Positions 41,913-49,823 of a stretch of 64,000 nucleotides of DNA are shown here, in pieces. This DNA is from JBBDMC01 sp963826055 (GTDB lineage: Bacteria > Pseudomonadota > Alphaproteobacteria > Rhizobiales > Kaistiaceae). The stretch covers positions 62,001 through 126,000 of the forward strand of contig CAWGVO010000018.1 of NCBI GenBank assembly GCA_963826055.1. The letters run 5' to 3'. Every line of letters begins with the position of its first letter. Within the stretch, counting starts at the first letter, position 1. The notes below the pieces were generated by a model. That model did no database searches, had not been told where the DNA came from, and saw only the letters and a program-made list of their open reading frames with translations. Made by a program: the position numbers and the translations under genes.

Positions 41913-43030
41913 CCGCCCGCGTTCGGTTGCCCCGGGGGTGATGCCGTGCGGGCGGAGCGGTAGCGGTCGTAGAAGCTCCAGGTGGACAGCACCTGCGCCG
42001 CCGCCGCGTGACCGGTGTCGTTCCAATGGCCGTCGCACGAGAGGAAATAGTCCCGCCAGTCCGGGTCCGTCATCCGGTCGAGCAGGTCGATGTAGGTGAT
42101 GCCGAGATTCTTCGCGAGGTCGGCGAGCGCGGCGCTCAACGGCGGGCGACCCGGCTCGTCCGCTGCCCGCAGGTAGTCCTCCGGCCGCGGAATTGAAAAG
42201 ACCAGCATCGGCCGGTCGCCCGCGACCGCCTTGATCTGCTCGATGGCGTACCGCATGCGGTCGAATTGCGCGGGGGTGTAGTCGTAGTAGTGGGACTTCG
42301 GAGGCCCGCCCATCGTGTCGCTCAGCAGTTGCGTGATCCTCTGAGGACCGTAGGCGACCATCGCTTCGATCGCCGTCGAGGTCAGCCAGAAATTGTGCAC
42401 CAGCGTCCAGTCGTCGACCGAGACACCTTCGCCGCGGTGGCTCATGTCCGGCCGGTGGAGGCGATAGTCGGGATAGCGCCCGACGAGATACGGGCGTGAC
42501 GGGTATCGCTGGGGCATGTCGTCGGCGAAATCGTTGTCGGGCAGGATTTCGAGAATGACCGCATCGTGGTCGAACTTCGATCCCAGGGCCTTGTAGAGCT
42601 GCCATTCGCTGGTGGGGCCGAAGGCGCCGGAGGTGCCGAACGCGAGATGCTCCAGCCCGGTCAGGTTCTCCAGCCGGTCGACGAAGCGGCTGCCGTAGGC
42701 GATGCCCCAACCCTCGACGAAGGAGTCGCCGAGGACGACGACGCGGGGCGCGGACGACTTCATCTCCACGGCGTGATCGCGCATGCCGTAAGCGTTCGAC
42801 GTGTAGACGACGTCGAAGCAGGCGCGCTGGTGGCGAAAGCTCGCGTTGGGCCGGTGCCAGACCCCGAAATCGGGGCTGGTCATCTCCCAGAACGGATCGC
42901 TGCCGCCCACGCTGTACGAGGGCAGCGGCAGATCGACGATCCCGCTCCAGGCGGCGGCGATCAGCGCCAGCTCGACGCTGACCAGGGTAACCACGATTGC
43001 GATCAGCCACTCGCGCAGCTTGCGTGCCAT
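41909..43030 (-). CDS. SGNH/GDSL hydrolase-type membrane-anchored protein
   Basis: This 373-residue protein has one N-terminal membrane helix (about 9-28), leaving the catalytic domain in the periplasm. Block I is VVVLGDSFVEGWG with Ser103, and the late SCDGHWNDTGH supplies the Asp/His pair, as in SGNH esterases and O-acyltransferases. It sits eight bases downstream of the carbamoyltransferase gene and is probably cotranscribed. The role is probably modification or deacylation of a glycan or small metabolite. The 3' end overlaps nnr by four bases. Confidence 0.82.
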   Translation of the reverse strand: MARKLREWLIAIVVTLVSVELALIAAAWSGIVDLPLPSYSVGGSDPFWEMTSPDFGVWHRPNASFRHQRACFDVVYTSNAYGMRDHAVEMKSSAPRVVVLGDSFVEGWGIAYGSRFVDRLENLTGLEHLAFGTSGAFGPTSEWQLYKALGSKFDHDAVILEILPDNDFADDMPQRYPSRPYLVGRYPDYRLHRPDMSHRGEGVSVDDWTLVHNFWLTSTAIEAMVAYGPQRITQLLSDTMGGPPKSHYYDYTPAQFDRMRYAIEQIKAVAGDRPMLVFSIPRPEDYLRAADEPGRPPLSAALADLAKNLGITYIDLLDRMTDPDWRDYFLSCDGHWNDTGHAAAAQVLSTWSFYDRYRSARTASPPGQPNAGG

Positions 43031-43037
43031 GCCAGTC

Positions 43038-44870
43038 TCAGTCCGGTTCGTAGCGGTTGCGGTAGTCCCTGGCCAGACGCGCATCCTGATCCTCCTTCCT
43101 GAGGACGGCATTGCCGCAGGCCAGCCATTCGATGTCCGTGCCCATGAAGCAGTGAAATGCGTCCTCCGGCGTGCAGACGATCGGTTCGCCGCGGACGTTG
43201 AACGAGGTGTTGACGAGCACCGGACAGCCGGTGCGTTCCTCGAACCGGCCGATCAGGGCGTGATACAGCGGATTGGTCTCGCGGTGGACGGTCTGTACGC
43301 GCGCCGAATAGTCGACGTGGGTGACGGCGGGAATGTCGGAGCGGGGCACGTTGAGCTTGTCGATGCCGAAAAGCGCGCTCTCGGCCGCCGTCATCGGCCG
43401 CCGCCGGTCCTGCCGGATGTCGGCGGTGAGAAGCATGTACGGACTGTCGCGGTCGAGGTCGATCCAGTCGGTCAGGCGCTCGCGCAGTATGGACGGGGCG
43501 AACGGGCGGAAGCTTTCCCGGAACTTCACCTTGAGGTTCAGTGTCCGCTGCATGGTCGCCGAGCGCGGGTCGGCGAGGATCGACCGGTTGCCGAGCGCCC
43601 GCGGCCCGAACTCCATGCGCCCCTGAAACCAGCCCACCGCCTTGCCGTCGGCGAGCGCGTCGGCGGTGCGATCGAGCATTTCCTCCGTCGACCGGGCGCT
43701 GAAGACGGCGCCGCAGTCCTTCAGCCGCCGCTCTATCTCGGCCTGGGGGAAGGATGGTCCGAGGTAGGCGCCGTTCATGCCATCTGGACAGGGCGGCGTG
43801 CGTTCCCCCTCCCGGCCCATGTGCCACGCGGCAAGCGCCGCCCCCAGGGCACCACCGGCGTCGCCGGCGGCAGGCTGGATCCAGATGTCGCGGAAGGCGC
43901 CGTCGCGCAGCACCTTGCCGTTGGCGACGCAGTTCAGCGCCACGCCGCCGGCGAGGCAGAGGTTGGGGATGTCGAACTCCGCCGCCGCGCTGCGGGTCAG
44001 CCGCAGCACGATTTCCTCGGTCACCGCCTGTATGGACGCGGCGACGTCCATGTGGAAGTCCGTCAGCAGTTCGGTATCAGGCTTGCGTACCGGCTCGCCG
44101 AAGAGGGCGGCGAAGCGGTCGTTGGTCATGGTCAGTCCGGTGGCGTAGTTGAAGTAGGTCTGGTCGAGCCGAAACGTTCCGTCGTCCTTGAGGTCGACCA
44201 GTTTTTCGAGGATCAGGTCCTTGAAGCGCGGCTGACCGTACGGCGCGAGCCCCATCACCTTGTATTCGCCGCTGTTGACCCGGAAGCCGATGTAATAGCA
44301 GAAGGCCGAATAGAGCAGCCCCAGAGAATGGGGAAACCGCAGCTCCTTGAGGATGCGAAGCGTATTGCCGCGGCCGATGGCAAGCGCGGTCGTCGTCCAT
44401 TCGCCGACGCCGTCGATCGTCAGCACCACCGCCTCCTCGAACGGCGAGGGAAAGAATGCGCTGGCCGCGTGGCTGATGTGGTGCTCGGCGAACAGAAGAT
44501 CGGGTTTGCCGCCGGCGTCGATGGCGGCGAGCTCGCGGCCGATGAGGTCTTTCTGGAACAGCTTCTCGCGGATCCACACCGGCATGGCCTTGGCAAACGA
44601 GGCGAGACCGCGCGGGGCGAAGGCGACGTAGGTCGAAAGCAGCCGCTCGAACTTCAGGAACGGCTTTTCGTAGAAGACGACGTGATCCACGTCGGCCAGG
44701 CCGAGGCCGGCCTCGGCAAGGACGTAGCGCACGGCGTTCTCCGGAAAGGCGGCGTCGTGCTTGCGGCGGGTGAAGCGCTCCTCCTGGGCGGCGGCGACGA
44801 TGCCGCCGTCGACAACCAGGGCGGCTCCGCTGTCGTGGAAGTAGGCCGAGATGCCCAGTATGGCGGTCAC
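43038..44870 (-). CDS. O-carbamoyltransferase (NodU/CmcH family)
   Basis: An intact 610-residue enzyme. It moves a carbamoyl group from carbamoyl phosphate, via carbamoyl-AMP, onto a hydroxyl. The N-terminal ASKHA-like domain begins ILGISAYFHDSGAALVVDGGIVAAAQEERFTRRKHD; HHISHAASAFFPSPF and TIDGVGEWTT follow. The C-terminal YrdC-like domain has WFQGRMEFGPRALGNRSILADPR and VLVNTSFNVRGEPIVCTPEDA. The neighbouring SxtJ and DUF5989 genes form a recurring cassette. The acceptor is unknown, since no sugar-pathway genes lie nearby. Confidence 0.93.
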   Translation of the reverse strand: MTAILGISAYFHDSGAALVVDGGIVAAAQEERFTRRKHDAAFPENAVRYVLAEAGLGLADVDHVVFYEKPFLKFERLLSTYVAFAPRGLASFAKAMPVWIREKLFQKDLIGRELAAIDAGGKPDLLFAEHHISHAASAFFPSPFEEAVVLTIDGVGEWTTTALAIGRGNTLRILKELRFPHSLGLLYSAFCYYIGFRVNSGEYKVMGLAPYGQPRFKDLILEKLVDLKDDGTFRLDQTYFNYATGLTMTNDRFAALFGEPVRKPDTELLTDFHMDVAASIQAVTEEIVLRLTRSAAAEFDIPNLCLAGGVALNCVANGKVLRDGAFRDIWIQPAAGDAGGALGAALAAWHMGREGERTPPCPDGMNGAYLGPSFPQAEIERRLKDCGAVFSARSTEEMLDRTADALADGKAVGWFQGRMEFGPRALGNRSILADPRSATMQRTLNLKVKFRESFRPFAPSILRERLTDWIDLDRDSPYMLLTADIRQDRRRPMTAAESALFGIDKLNVPRSDIPAVTHVDYSARVQTVHRETNPLYHALIGRFEERTGCPVLVNTSFNVRGEPIVCTPEDAFHCFMGTDIEWLACGNAVLRKEDQDARLARDYRNRYEPD

Positions 44871-44871
44871 G

Positions 44872-45021
44872 TCAGAAGACCGTGTAGATCAACGGCGCCA
44901 GCGCCGAGCCCTGGGTCAGGACAATGAGCGCGCCGAGAACCACCAGCACGGCAAGAATAGGCAGCAGCCAAAGCTTCTTGCGCACACGCAGGAACTGCCA
45001 CAGTTCCAACAGGGTCGACAT
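44872..45021 (-). CDS. small membrane protein, DUF5989 family
   Basis: At 49 residues, MSTLLELWQFLRVRKKLWLLPILAVLVVL shows a short amphipathic start, a basic patch and one membrane helix. DUF5989 proteins regularly sit beside carbamoyltransferases of this type, from memory of the family. It lies one base from the transferase start and eight bases after the SxtJ-like gene, so the three are surely one transcript. A membrane-anchoring role for the enzyme is an inference. Confidence 0.8.
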   Translation of the reverse strand: MSTLLELWQFLRVRKKLWLLPILAVLVVLGALIVLTQGSALAPLIYTVF

Positions 45022-45029
45022 TGAGTGCT

Positions 45030-45446
45030 TCAGTACTGCCGGGACATGGACTGGCGGATATCTTCGCCGTCCTCGTTGCGGGCAACCCACCAGCTCGTGG
45101 CCGAAGGGTCGGGCTTGAGGCCGAGGTCGTCATGGCCGGCTCGTCGCCTGACGACCGCGGTCGGGATCACGGCGACGACGAAGATGATGCTCATCACCAC
45201 CGGGGTGACGACCGAGCCGATGAGCAGGCCGAGCCGGAACCACAGGCGGTTGAGCGGGGCAAGGAGTTGGGGCGAGATGATGGCGACGGCGGCAAGCGCG
45301 ATCGCCGCGGCCGCGGGCACCAGGCGGATTCCAGCGCCATGAAGCAGCGGTATCAGTGCAAGGACCGCCAGGGCGGCTGCCAGAACGAGACCGAAGGTGC
45401 GGTCGGACCCGATCTTGACCTCCGAATGGCTGTGGATGTCAGACAT
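45030..45446 (-). CDS. SxtJ-family membrane protein
   Basis: This 138-residue protein has four hydrophobic segments (FGLVLAAALAVLALIPLL, LVPAAAAIALAAVAII, LNRLWFRLGLLIGSVVTPVVMSIIFVVAVIPTAVV). The SDRTFGLV start and PLNRLWFRLGLLIG segment match SxtJ-type proteins first noted next to carbamoyltransferase genes. It is the first gene of the cassette. The ATG at 45446 is the family-consistent start. The biochemical role is unknown. Confidence 0.82.
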   Translation of the reverse strand: MSDIHSHSEVKIGSDRTFGLVLAAALAVLALIPLLHGAGIRLVPAAAAIALAAVAIISPQLLAPLNRLWFRLGLLIGSVVTPVVMSIIFVVAVIPTAVVRRRAGHDDLGLKPDPSATSWWVARNEDGEDIRQSMSRQY

Positions 45447-45707
45447 GGCCGCTTCCCCGAACCCACCGCGATGCGTCGATGATGTCGGGTCCTTACGCTG
45501 CGCCGGGTTCGGGAGCAACCCGACGTTCCCTCCGTCAACGTGTTTCTTCGTGCGCCTTTCGCGGTGCCGGGGAGCGGCGTTTACCGAACTTGCAGGTTAA
45601 CGGCCGGTTTCGTCGCGCACGGCAGCGATCTTGCCGGATTCCTGGCAGGCCGGCCCGATCGTGTCCCAATCCGGGACCGCCGGGCCCATCCCGGGAGAAT
45701 ACGCACC

Positions 45708-45875
45708 ATGTTTCGCTTGTTTCTTGTGCCGGTGGCTGCGTTTGCGGCGTTCCTCCTCCTCGTCGGCCAGTCCGGCCCGGACACAATCCCCACCCACTTC
45801 TGGGGGGTACCGACGCCGATGATCCTGTTTGTTGGCATCAGTGCCTTCATCGTCTCGTTGCTGCCCACCGCCTGA
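45708..45875 (+). CDS. small hydrophobic protein of unknown function
   Basis: 55 residues with two hydrophobic stretches (LFLVPVAAFAAFLLLVG and MILFVGISAFIVSLLP), probably a two-helix membrane peptide. A GGGAGA site about ten bases upstream supports the ATG. No family was recognised. It lies between the SxtJ cassette and kdpE, on the opposite strand to both. Confidence 0.5.
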   Translation: MFRLFLVPVAAFAAFLLLVGQSGPDTIPTHFWGVPTPMILFVGISAFIVSLLPTA

Positions 45876-45920
45876 GCGCGCATGGGCTTGAACGGCTGGC
45901 GGGCGATCGCCGGTCGGTGT

Positions 45921-46625
45921 TCAGCGTGCTTCCGTGGGGGCGCCGTCGATCATGCGGTAGCCGACGCCGGGCTCGTTGAGGATGAACCTCGGGTCGGCAG
46001 GATCGTCGCCGAGCTTGTGGCGGAGCTGGCTGACGAAGACGCGGAGGTACTGCGTGTCGTTCTCGTGGGCCTTGCCCCAGATCTCGCGGAGCAGCTGGCC
46101 ATGGGTGACGATGCGGCCGGCGTGGCGGGCTAGAACGCCGAGGAGGTCGAACTCGCGGCGGGTGAGCTTCACCGGCTCGCCGGCGAGGCGGACCTCGTGG
46201 CGGGCGAAGTCGACGGTGAGGTCGCCGACCGTGAGCTCGGCCGCCGGCTCCTCGCCGCCGCTGCCGACCCGCAGCAGCGCCCGGACACGCGCCAGAAGCT
46301 CCGGCATGCCGAACGGCTTGACCACGTAGTCGTTGGCGCCGGCGTCGAGCGCGGCAACCTTTTCGCTTTCCGCCTGACGGACCGACAGCACCAGGATGGG
46401 CACCTTCGACCATTCGCGGATACGCTCGACCACCGCCTTGCCGTCGGCGTCGGGAAGCCCGAGGTCGAGGATCACCAGATCGGGCGTGTCGGTGGCGCAT
46501 CGGGCGATGCCTTCGGCCGCGGTCGCCGCCTCGCTGACGGTGAGGTCGTGCGCCTCCAGCGCGATCCGCAGGAACTTGCGGATCTGCGCCTCATCGTCGA
46601 CGACGAGGATACGCCGGCCGCTCAA
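45921..46625 (-). CDS. kdpE: OmpR-family response regulator, KdpE-like
   Basis: 234 residues. The receiver domain has DD at 10-11, phospho-acceptor Asp54 in VILDLGLPDADG and VKPFGM. The winged-helix output domain includes LTRREFDLLGVLARHAGRIVTHGQLLREIWG and ends ADPRFILNEPGVGYRM, the KdpE-type pattern. It overlaps the sensor gene by four bases. KdpFABC is absent from the window; the nearest potassium gene is trkH, immediately upstream of the pair. Confidence 0.9.
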   Translation of the reverse strand: MSGRRILVVDDEAQIRKFLRIALEAHDLTVSEAATAAEGIARCATDTPDLVILDLGLPDADGKAVVERIREWSKVPILVLSVRQAESEKVAALDAGANDYVVKPFGMPELLARVRALLRVGSGGEEPAAELTVGDLTVDFARHEVRLAGEPVKLTRREFDLLGVLARHAGRIVTHGQLLREIWGKAHENDTQYLRVFVSQLRHKLGDDPADPRFILNEPGVGYRMIDGAPTEAR

Positions 46626-47785
46626 GGCGCGTCTGCCAACGGACCGGTCTCAGCCGGTGCCGGCTGGTCGGCCGGGGGAAGAGCGAGGTCGATGCGGATG
46701 GTCGTGCCCATGCCGTCGGGGCCGGGGAGGGCGCCGATCGTGCCGCCATGGGCCTGTACGATGCCGCGGGCAATCGCGAGGCCGAGGCCGGTACCGGTGT
46801 TGTGGCTGTCGCCGGCATCGACCCGGTAGAACATGTCGAACACACGCTCTCGGTCGGCGGCGGGAATACCGGGGCCGCGGTCGCTGATCGCGAGGTGGAG
46901 GTGCGCGCCGTCGGTGGCGGCCGCGACGGTGATGTCGGTGCCGGGCGGTGCGTACTTGCCGGCATTGTCGAGGATGTTGACCACCGCCTGTTCCAGCAGC
47001 AGCGGGTCGCCCTGGATCGGCGGCAGGCCCTGCGGCAGATCGACGGCGAGGCGGTGGGCCCTGAGGGCCGGGCGCACCTGCCGGAGCGCGTCGCCGACGA
47101 GTTCGCGCACGTCGATCCACTCCTTCTTCAGCGGCGGGGCGCCGCCGGCGATGCGCGTCATGTCGAGCAGGTTCTGGACGTAGCGGTTGAGACGCTCACC
47201 CTCGTCGCGGATGGTCTCCGCGAGCGCGCGGCGCCCGTCGGCGCCGATGGCATCCGGTGCGTCGAGCAGACTGGTGGCGGCGCCGATGATGGAGACGAGC
47301 GGAGTCCTGAGGTCGTGGCTGACCGACGAAAGGAGCGCGGCACGCAGGCGCTCGCGCTCCGCCACCAAGCGCGCTTCCTCCATGTCGGCGGCAAGCCGCG
47401 CCTGCTCTGCCGCGCTCGCGCGTTCCGCCGCGATGCGTTCCCTGAGACGGGCGGACAGGTCGCCCATCAGGATCGCCACCGCCAGAAACAACACGAGCGT
47501 CAGCACCAGCCCCTTGTCGGTAACGGCGAGACGGAAATAGGGGTCGGTGAAGAAGAAATCGTAGACGAGGAAGCTGAGCAGGCTGGCAAAGATCGATGGC
47601 CAGCGGCCCCACCAGCGCGCCGCCAGCAGCACGGCGACCAGGAACAGCAGCGTCAGGCTTTCGACCGGGAAGAATTCCTTGATCAGGAAAGCCGCACCGG
47701 CGGCCGCCGCGACGAGTGCGATCGTGCCTGCGATCTGCACCGCTTCAGCGGGCGGCGATGCTCCAGGTATCCGATTGGCTGTCAT
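46622..47785 (-). CDS. KdpD-like sensor histidine kinase lacking the N-terminal KdpD/Usp region
   Basis: 387 residues: a four-helix DUF4118 membrane domain (about 20-125; SLTLLFLVAVLLAARWWGRWPSIFASLLSFLVYDFFFTDP), a short coiled coil, a HisKA domain with LLSSVSHDLRTPLVSIIGAATSLL, and a HATPase domain (NILDNAGKYAPPG, DRGPGIP, GTGLGLAI). Classical KdpD is near 900 residues with a large cytoplasmic N-terminal sensor; that part is missing here, and the start is sound because trkH ends 39 bases upstream. It probably senses membrane or ionic state and phosphorylates the adjacent regulator. Confidence 0.88.
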   Translation of the reverse strand: MTANRIPGASPPAEAVQIAGTIALVAAAAGAAFLIKEFFPVESLTLLFLVAVLLAARWWGRWPSIFASLLSFLVYDFFFTDPYFRLAVTDKGLVLTLVLFLAVAILMGDLSARLRERIAAERASAAEQARLAADMEEARLVAERERLRAALLSSVSHDLRTPLVSIIGAATSLLDAPDAIGADGRRALAETIRDEGERLNRYVQNLLDMTRIAGGAPPLKKEWIDVRELVGDALRQVRPALRAHRLAVDLPQGLPPIQGDPLLLEQAVVNILDNAGKYAPPGTDITVAAATDGAHLHLAISDRGPGIPAADRERVFDMFYRVDAGDSHNTGTGLGLAIARGIVQAHGGTIGALPGPDGMGTTIRIDLALPPADQPAPAETGPLADAP

Positions 47786-47823
47786 GTACGCGCGTCCCTC
47801 GACGCGGTTGCCCGCCGGAGTTC

Positions 47824-49263
47824 TCACGCCCGCCAGTAGGCGGCGAGCAGCATGACATAAACCGTCGACAATTCCAGACGGCCCAGGAGCATGGCCAGCG
47901 CAAGCAGCCATTTTGCCTCCGTGGCGAGGGAGGAAAAGTTGCCCGCCGGCCCGACGATCGGTCCGAGACCGGGCCCGGCATTGGCCATCGCCTGGGCGAC
48001 GGCGCTGGTGCTCGACAGGAAGTCGAGGCCAGTGGTCATCACACCGAGGGACAGAACCAGCAGGGTGAGGATGTACATGAAGAAGAAGTTGCGCACAGAG
48101 TCCATCATGGTGGCGTCCACCGGGCGATCGCCATAGTGGGTGGTGAGGACGCGGTGTGGAGCCAGCGCCTGCTTGAACTGGCGGGCGACGCCGGCGAGCA
48201 GGATCTGCCAGCGGAAGACCTTGATGCCGCCGGCCGTCGAGCCGGCGCAACCGCCGATCAGCATCAGCAGGAAGAAAAGGCCGACTGCAAAACTTCCCCA
48301 TTGCGAGTAGTCGGTGCTGGCGTAGCCGGTATCGGTGAGGATCGAGGTGACGTTGAAGGCGGACAGGCGAAGCGCGTGAAAGAACGCCATGTGGCCATAA
48401 ATCGCGTTCCACGCCGCCGCCATGACGATACCGGCGACGAGGATAGCGAGGAACGCCGGCACCTGCAGTTCCTGGGTGAAGGCCCGTCCGCGCTGGGCCA
48501 GCAGCCGCGCCCACCACAACAGCGGCAACGCGCCGGCGGTCATGAACACGATGCCGACCACCTCGATCGGCACGGAGTTGTAGTAGCCGAACGAGGCGTC
48601 CTTGGTCGAATAGCCGCCGGTCGAGATGGTGGTCATGGCGTGGTTGACGGCGTCGAAGGCATTCATGCCGGCGAGGCCGTAGGCGATGGCGCAGGCGAGG
48701 GTGAGGCCGCCGTAGGTCGCGATCGTGGCGCCGGCCAACTGGTAAGTGCGTGGCAGCGGCTTCTCTGAGATGTCTGACGACTCGGTGCGGAAAAGCTGCA
48801 TCCCACCGACGCCGAGCGCCGGCAAAAGCAGGATCGCCATAACCACGATCCCGGCACCGCCGAACCATTGCAGCATGGAGCGCCACAGAAGGAGGCCGTG
48901 CGGGAAGTTGTCGAGGCCCGCGAAGACAGTGGATCCGGTCGTGGTCAGACCCGACATCGTCTCGAAGAAGGCGTCCGTGAATGATGCCGACAGCGGCGAC
49001 AGGATGAACGGCAGCGAGCCGAATGTGGTCACGGCCAGCCAGGCTGAGACTGTCAGCGCATAGCCGGCACGACGGTTGAGGACCGCACCGTACCCCTTGG
49101 ACGCCAGCGCGAGCATCCCGCCCGCATAGCCGGTGATCACCACCGACTCCGCGAAGGCTTGCCAGTCGCGGTTGCCTGCGGCGGCGTCGACGACCATCGG
49201 CACGGCCATGCCGACGCTGAGGATGAGCAGCAGGCAGCCGTTGACGAAGACGACAAACCGCAT
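47824..49263 (-). CDS. trkH: Trk potassium uptake membrane subunit TrkH
   Basis: An intact 479-residue inner-membrane channel with four M1-P-M2 repeats. Filter-type loops are visible: MSGLTTTGSTVF, ISTGGYSTKD, LTDTGYASTDYS and MANAGPGLGPIVG. The late GGCAGSTAGGIKVFRW segment is characteristic of TrkH/KtrB. It needs a TrkA RCK partner, not encoded here. It is followed by a KdpDE-like sensor pair on the same strand, suggesting that this system regulates, or is co-expressed with, Trk rather than Kdp. Confidence 0.94.
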   Translation of the reverse strand: MRFVVFVNGCLLLILSVGMAVPMVVDAAAGNRDWQAFAESVVITGYAGGMLALASKGYGAVLNRRAGYALTVSAWLAVTTFGSLPFILSPLSASFTDAFFETMSGLTTTGSTVFAGLDNFPHGLLLWRSMLQWFGGAGIVVMAILLLPALGVGGMQLFRTESSDISEKPLPRTYQLAGATIATYGGLTLACAIAYGLAGMNAFDAVNHAMTTISTGGYSTKDASFGYYNSVPIEVVGIVFMTAGALPLLWWARLLAQRGRAFTQELQVPAFLAILVAGIVMAAAWNAIYGHMAFFHALRLSAFNVTSILTDTGYASTDYSQWGSFAVGLFFLLMLIGGCAGSTAGGIKVFRWQILLAGVARQFKQALAPHRVLTTHYGDRPVDATMMDSVRNFFFMYILTLLVLSLGVMTTGLDFLSSTSAVAQAMANAGPGLGPIVGPAGNFSSLATEAKWLLALAMLLGRLELSTVYVMLLAAYWRA

Positions 49264-49626
49264 CGGGCTCGCCGCCGTGATCGCAGCCGGGGTGGCTGCG
49301 CGGACCGCGTTCTCCGCACGAAGGCGCGCGGGGGGCAGCGTACCGCTGACAGTGCTGTCGGGGCTGGTGCGAATGGGGACGGACTCCTGTGTCGGAGGCC
49401 ATCAGATGGTGGGCGGTGGTGTAAGGGAGCCATACGGATTTCGCGGCGCTCGCGTAAAGATCGCGTAAGGCAGGCCCGCGTCGTTGAATGGCCCGGTTTT
49501 CCCTTTGAACAGGGTAAACCCGATGCTATAGAGGCGCCGCTTGGCCGGCGCCCTTGACCCGCGGCTGTTCGGAGCCGGGCGACAACCCGCGTTGGCGAGG
49601 CCGTCCCATTTTCGGGCGCACGCTGG
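49264..49626. other. intergenic region between trkH and tRNA-Leu
   Basis: This 363-bp divergent region contains the tRNA-Leu/tig promoter (next entry) and two perfect TCGCGTAA direct repeats 11 bp apart at 49450 and 49461, the layout of an OmpR-family site. No coding frame was credible. Confidence 0.5.
49505..49532 (+). promoter_or_regulatory. sigma-70-type promoter upstream of tRNA-Leu and tig
   Basis: TTGAAC (49505-49510), a 16-bp spacer and TATAGA (49527-49532). The predicted start lies about 85 bases before the tRNA, a reasonable leader for processing. Confidence 0.55.
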
Positions 49627-49711
49627 GCGGGCGTGGCGGAACTGGTAGACGCGCGGGATTTAGGTTCCCGTGACGAAAGTCGTGGGGGTTCAAGTCCCTC
49701 CGCCCGCACCA
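49627..49711 (+). tRNA. tRNA-Leu (TAG)
   Basis: An 85-nt type II tRNA with acceptor GCGGGCG/CGCCCGC, anticodon loop ATTTAGGT containing TAG, a long variable arm (TGACGAAAGTCGT), T-arm GGGGGTTCAAGTCCCTC and encoded CCA. Confidence 0.97.
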
Positions 49712-49823
49712 TTTCCCCGCTGTCCCCAGTCTCCAGCAGGTGCGGGCAGGGCGGGTGTCAGCCAGGACAACAGGGCGCGCAACGTCGACCCGGCGGGGCG
49801 GAGTGGAGTGGAAAGCGGCTGAA

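Noticed and set aside
42846..44927. 693-codon open frame on the plus strand
   Set aside because: It is antisense to the carbamoyltransferase and SGNH genes, which have full family signatures. The plus frame shows none.
47786..49402. Upstream extension of the histidine kinase frame, giving a 926-codon protein
   Set aside because: This part lies over trkH in another frame and has no similarity to KdpD. The kinase starts at the ATG at 47785.
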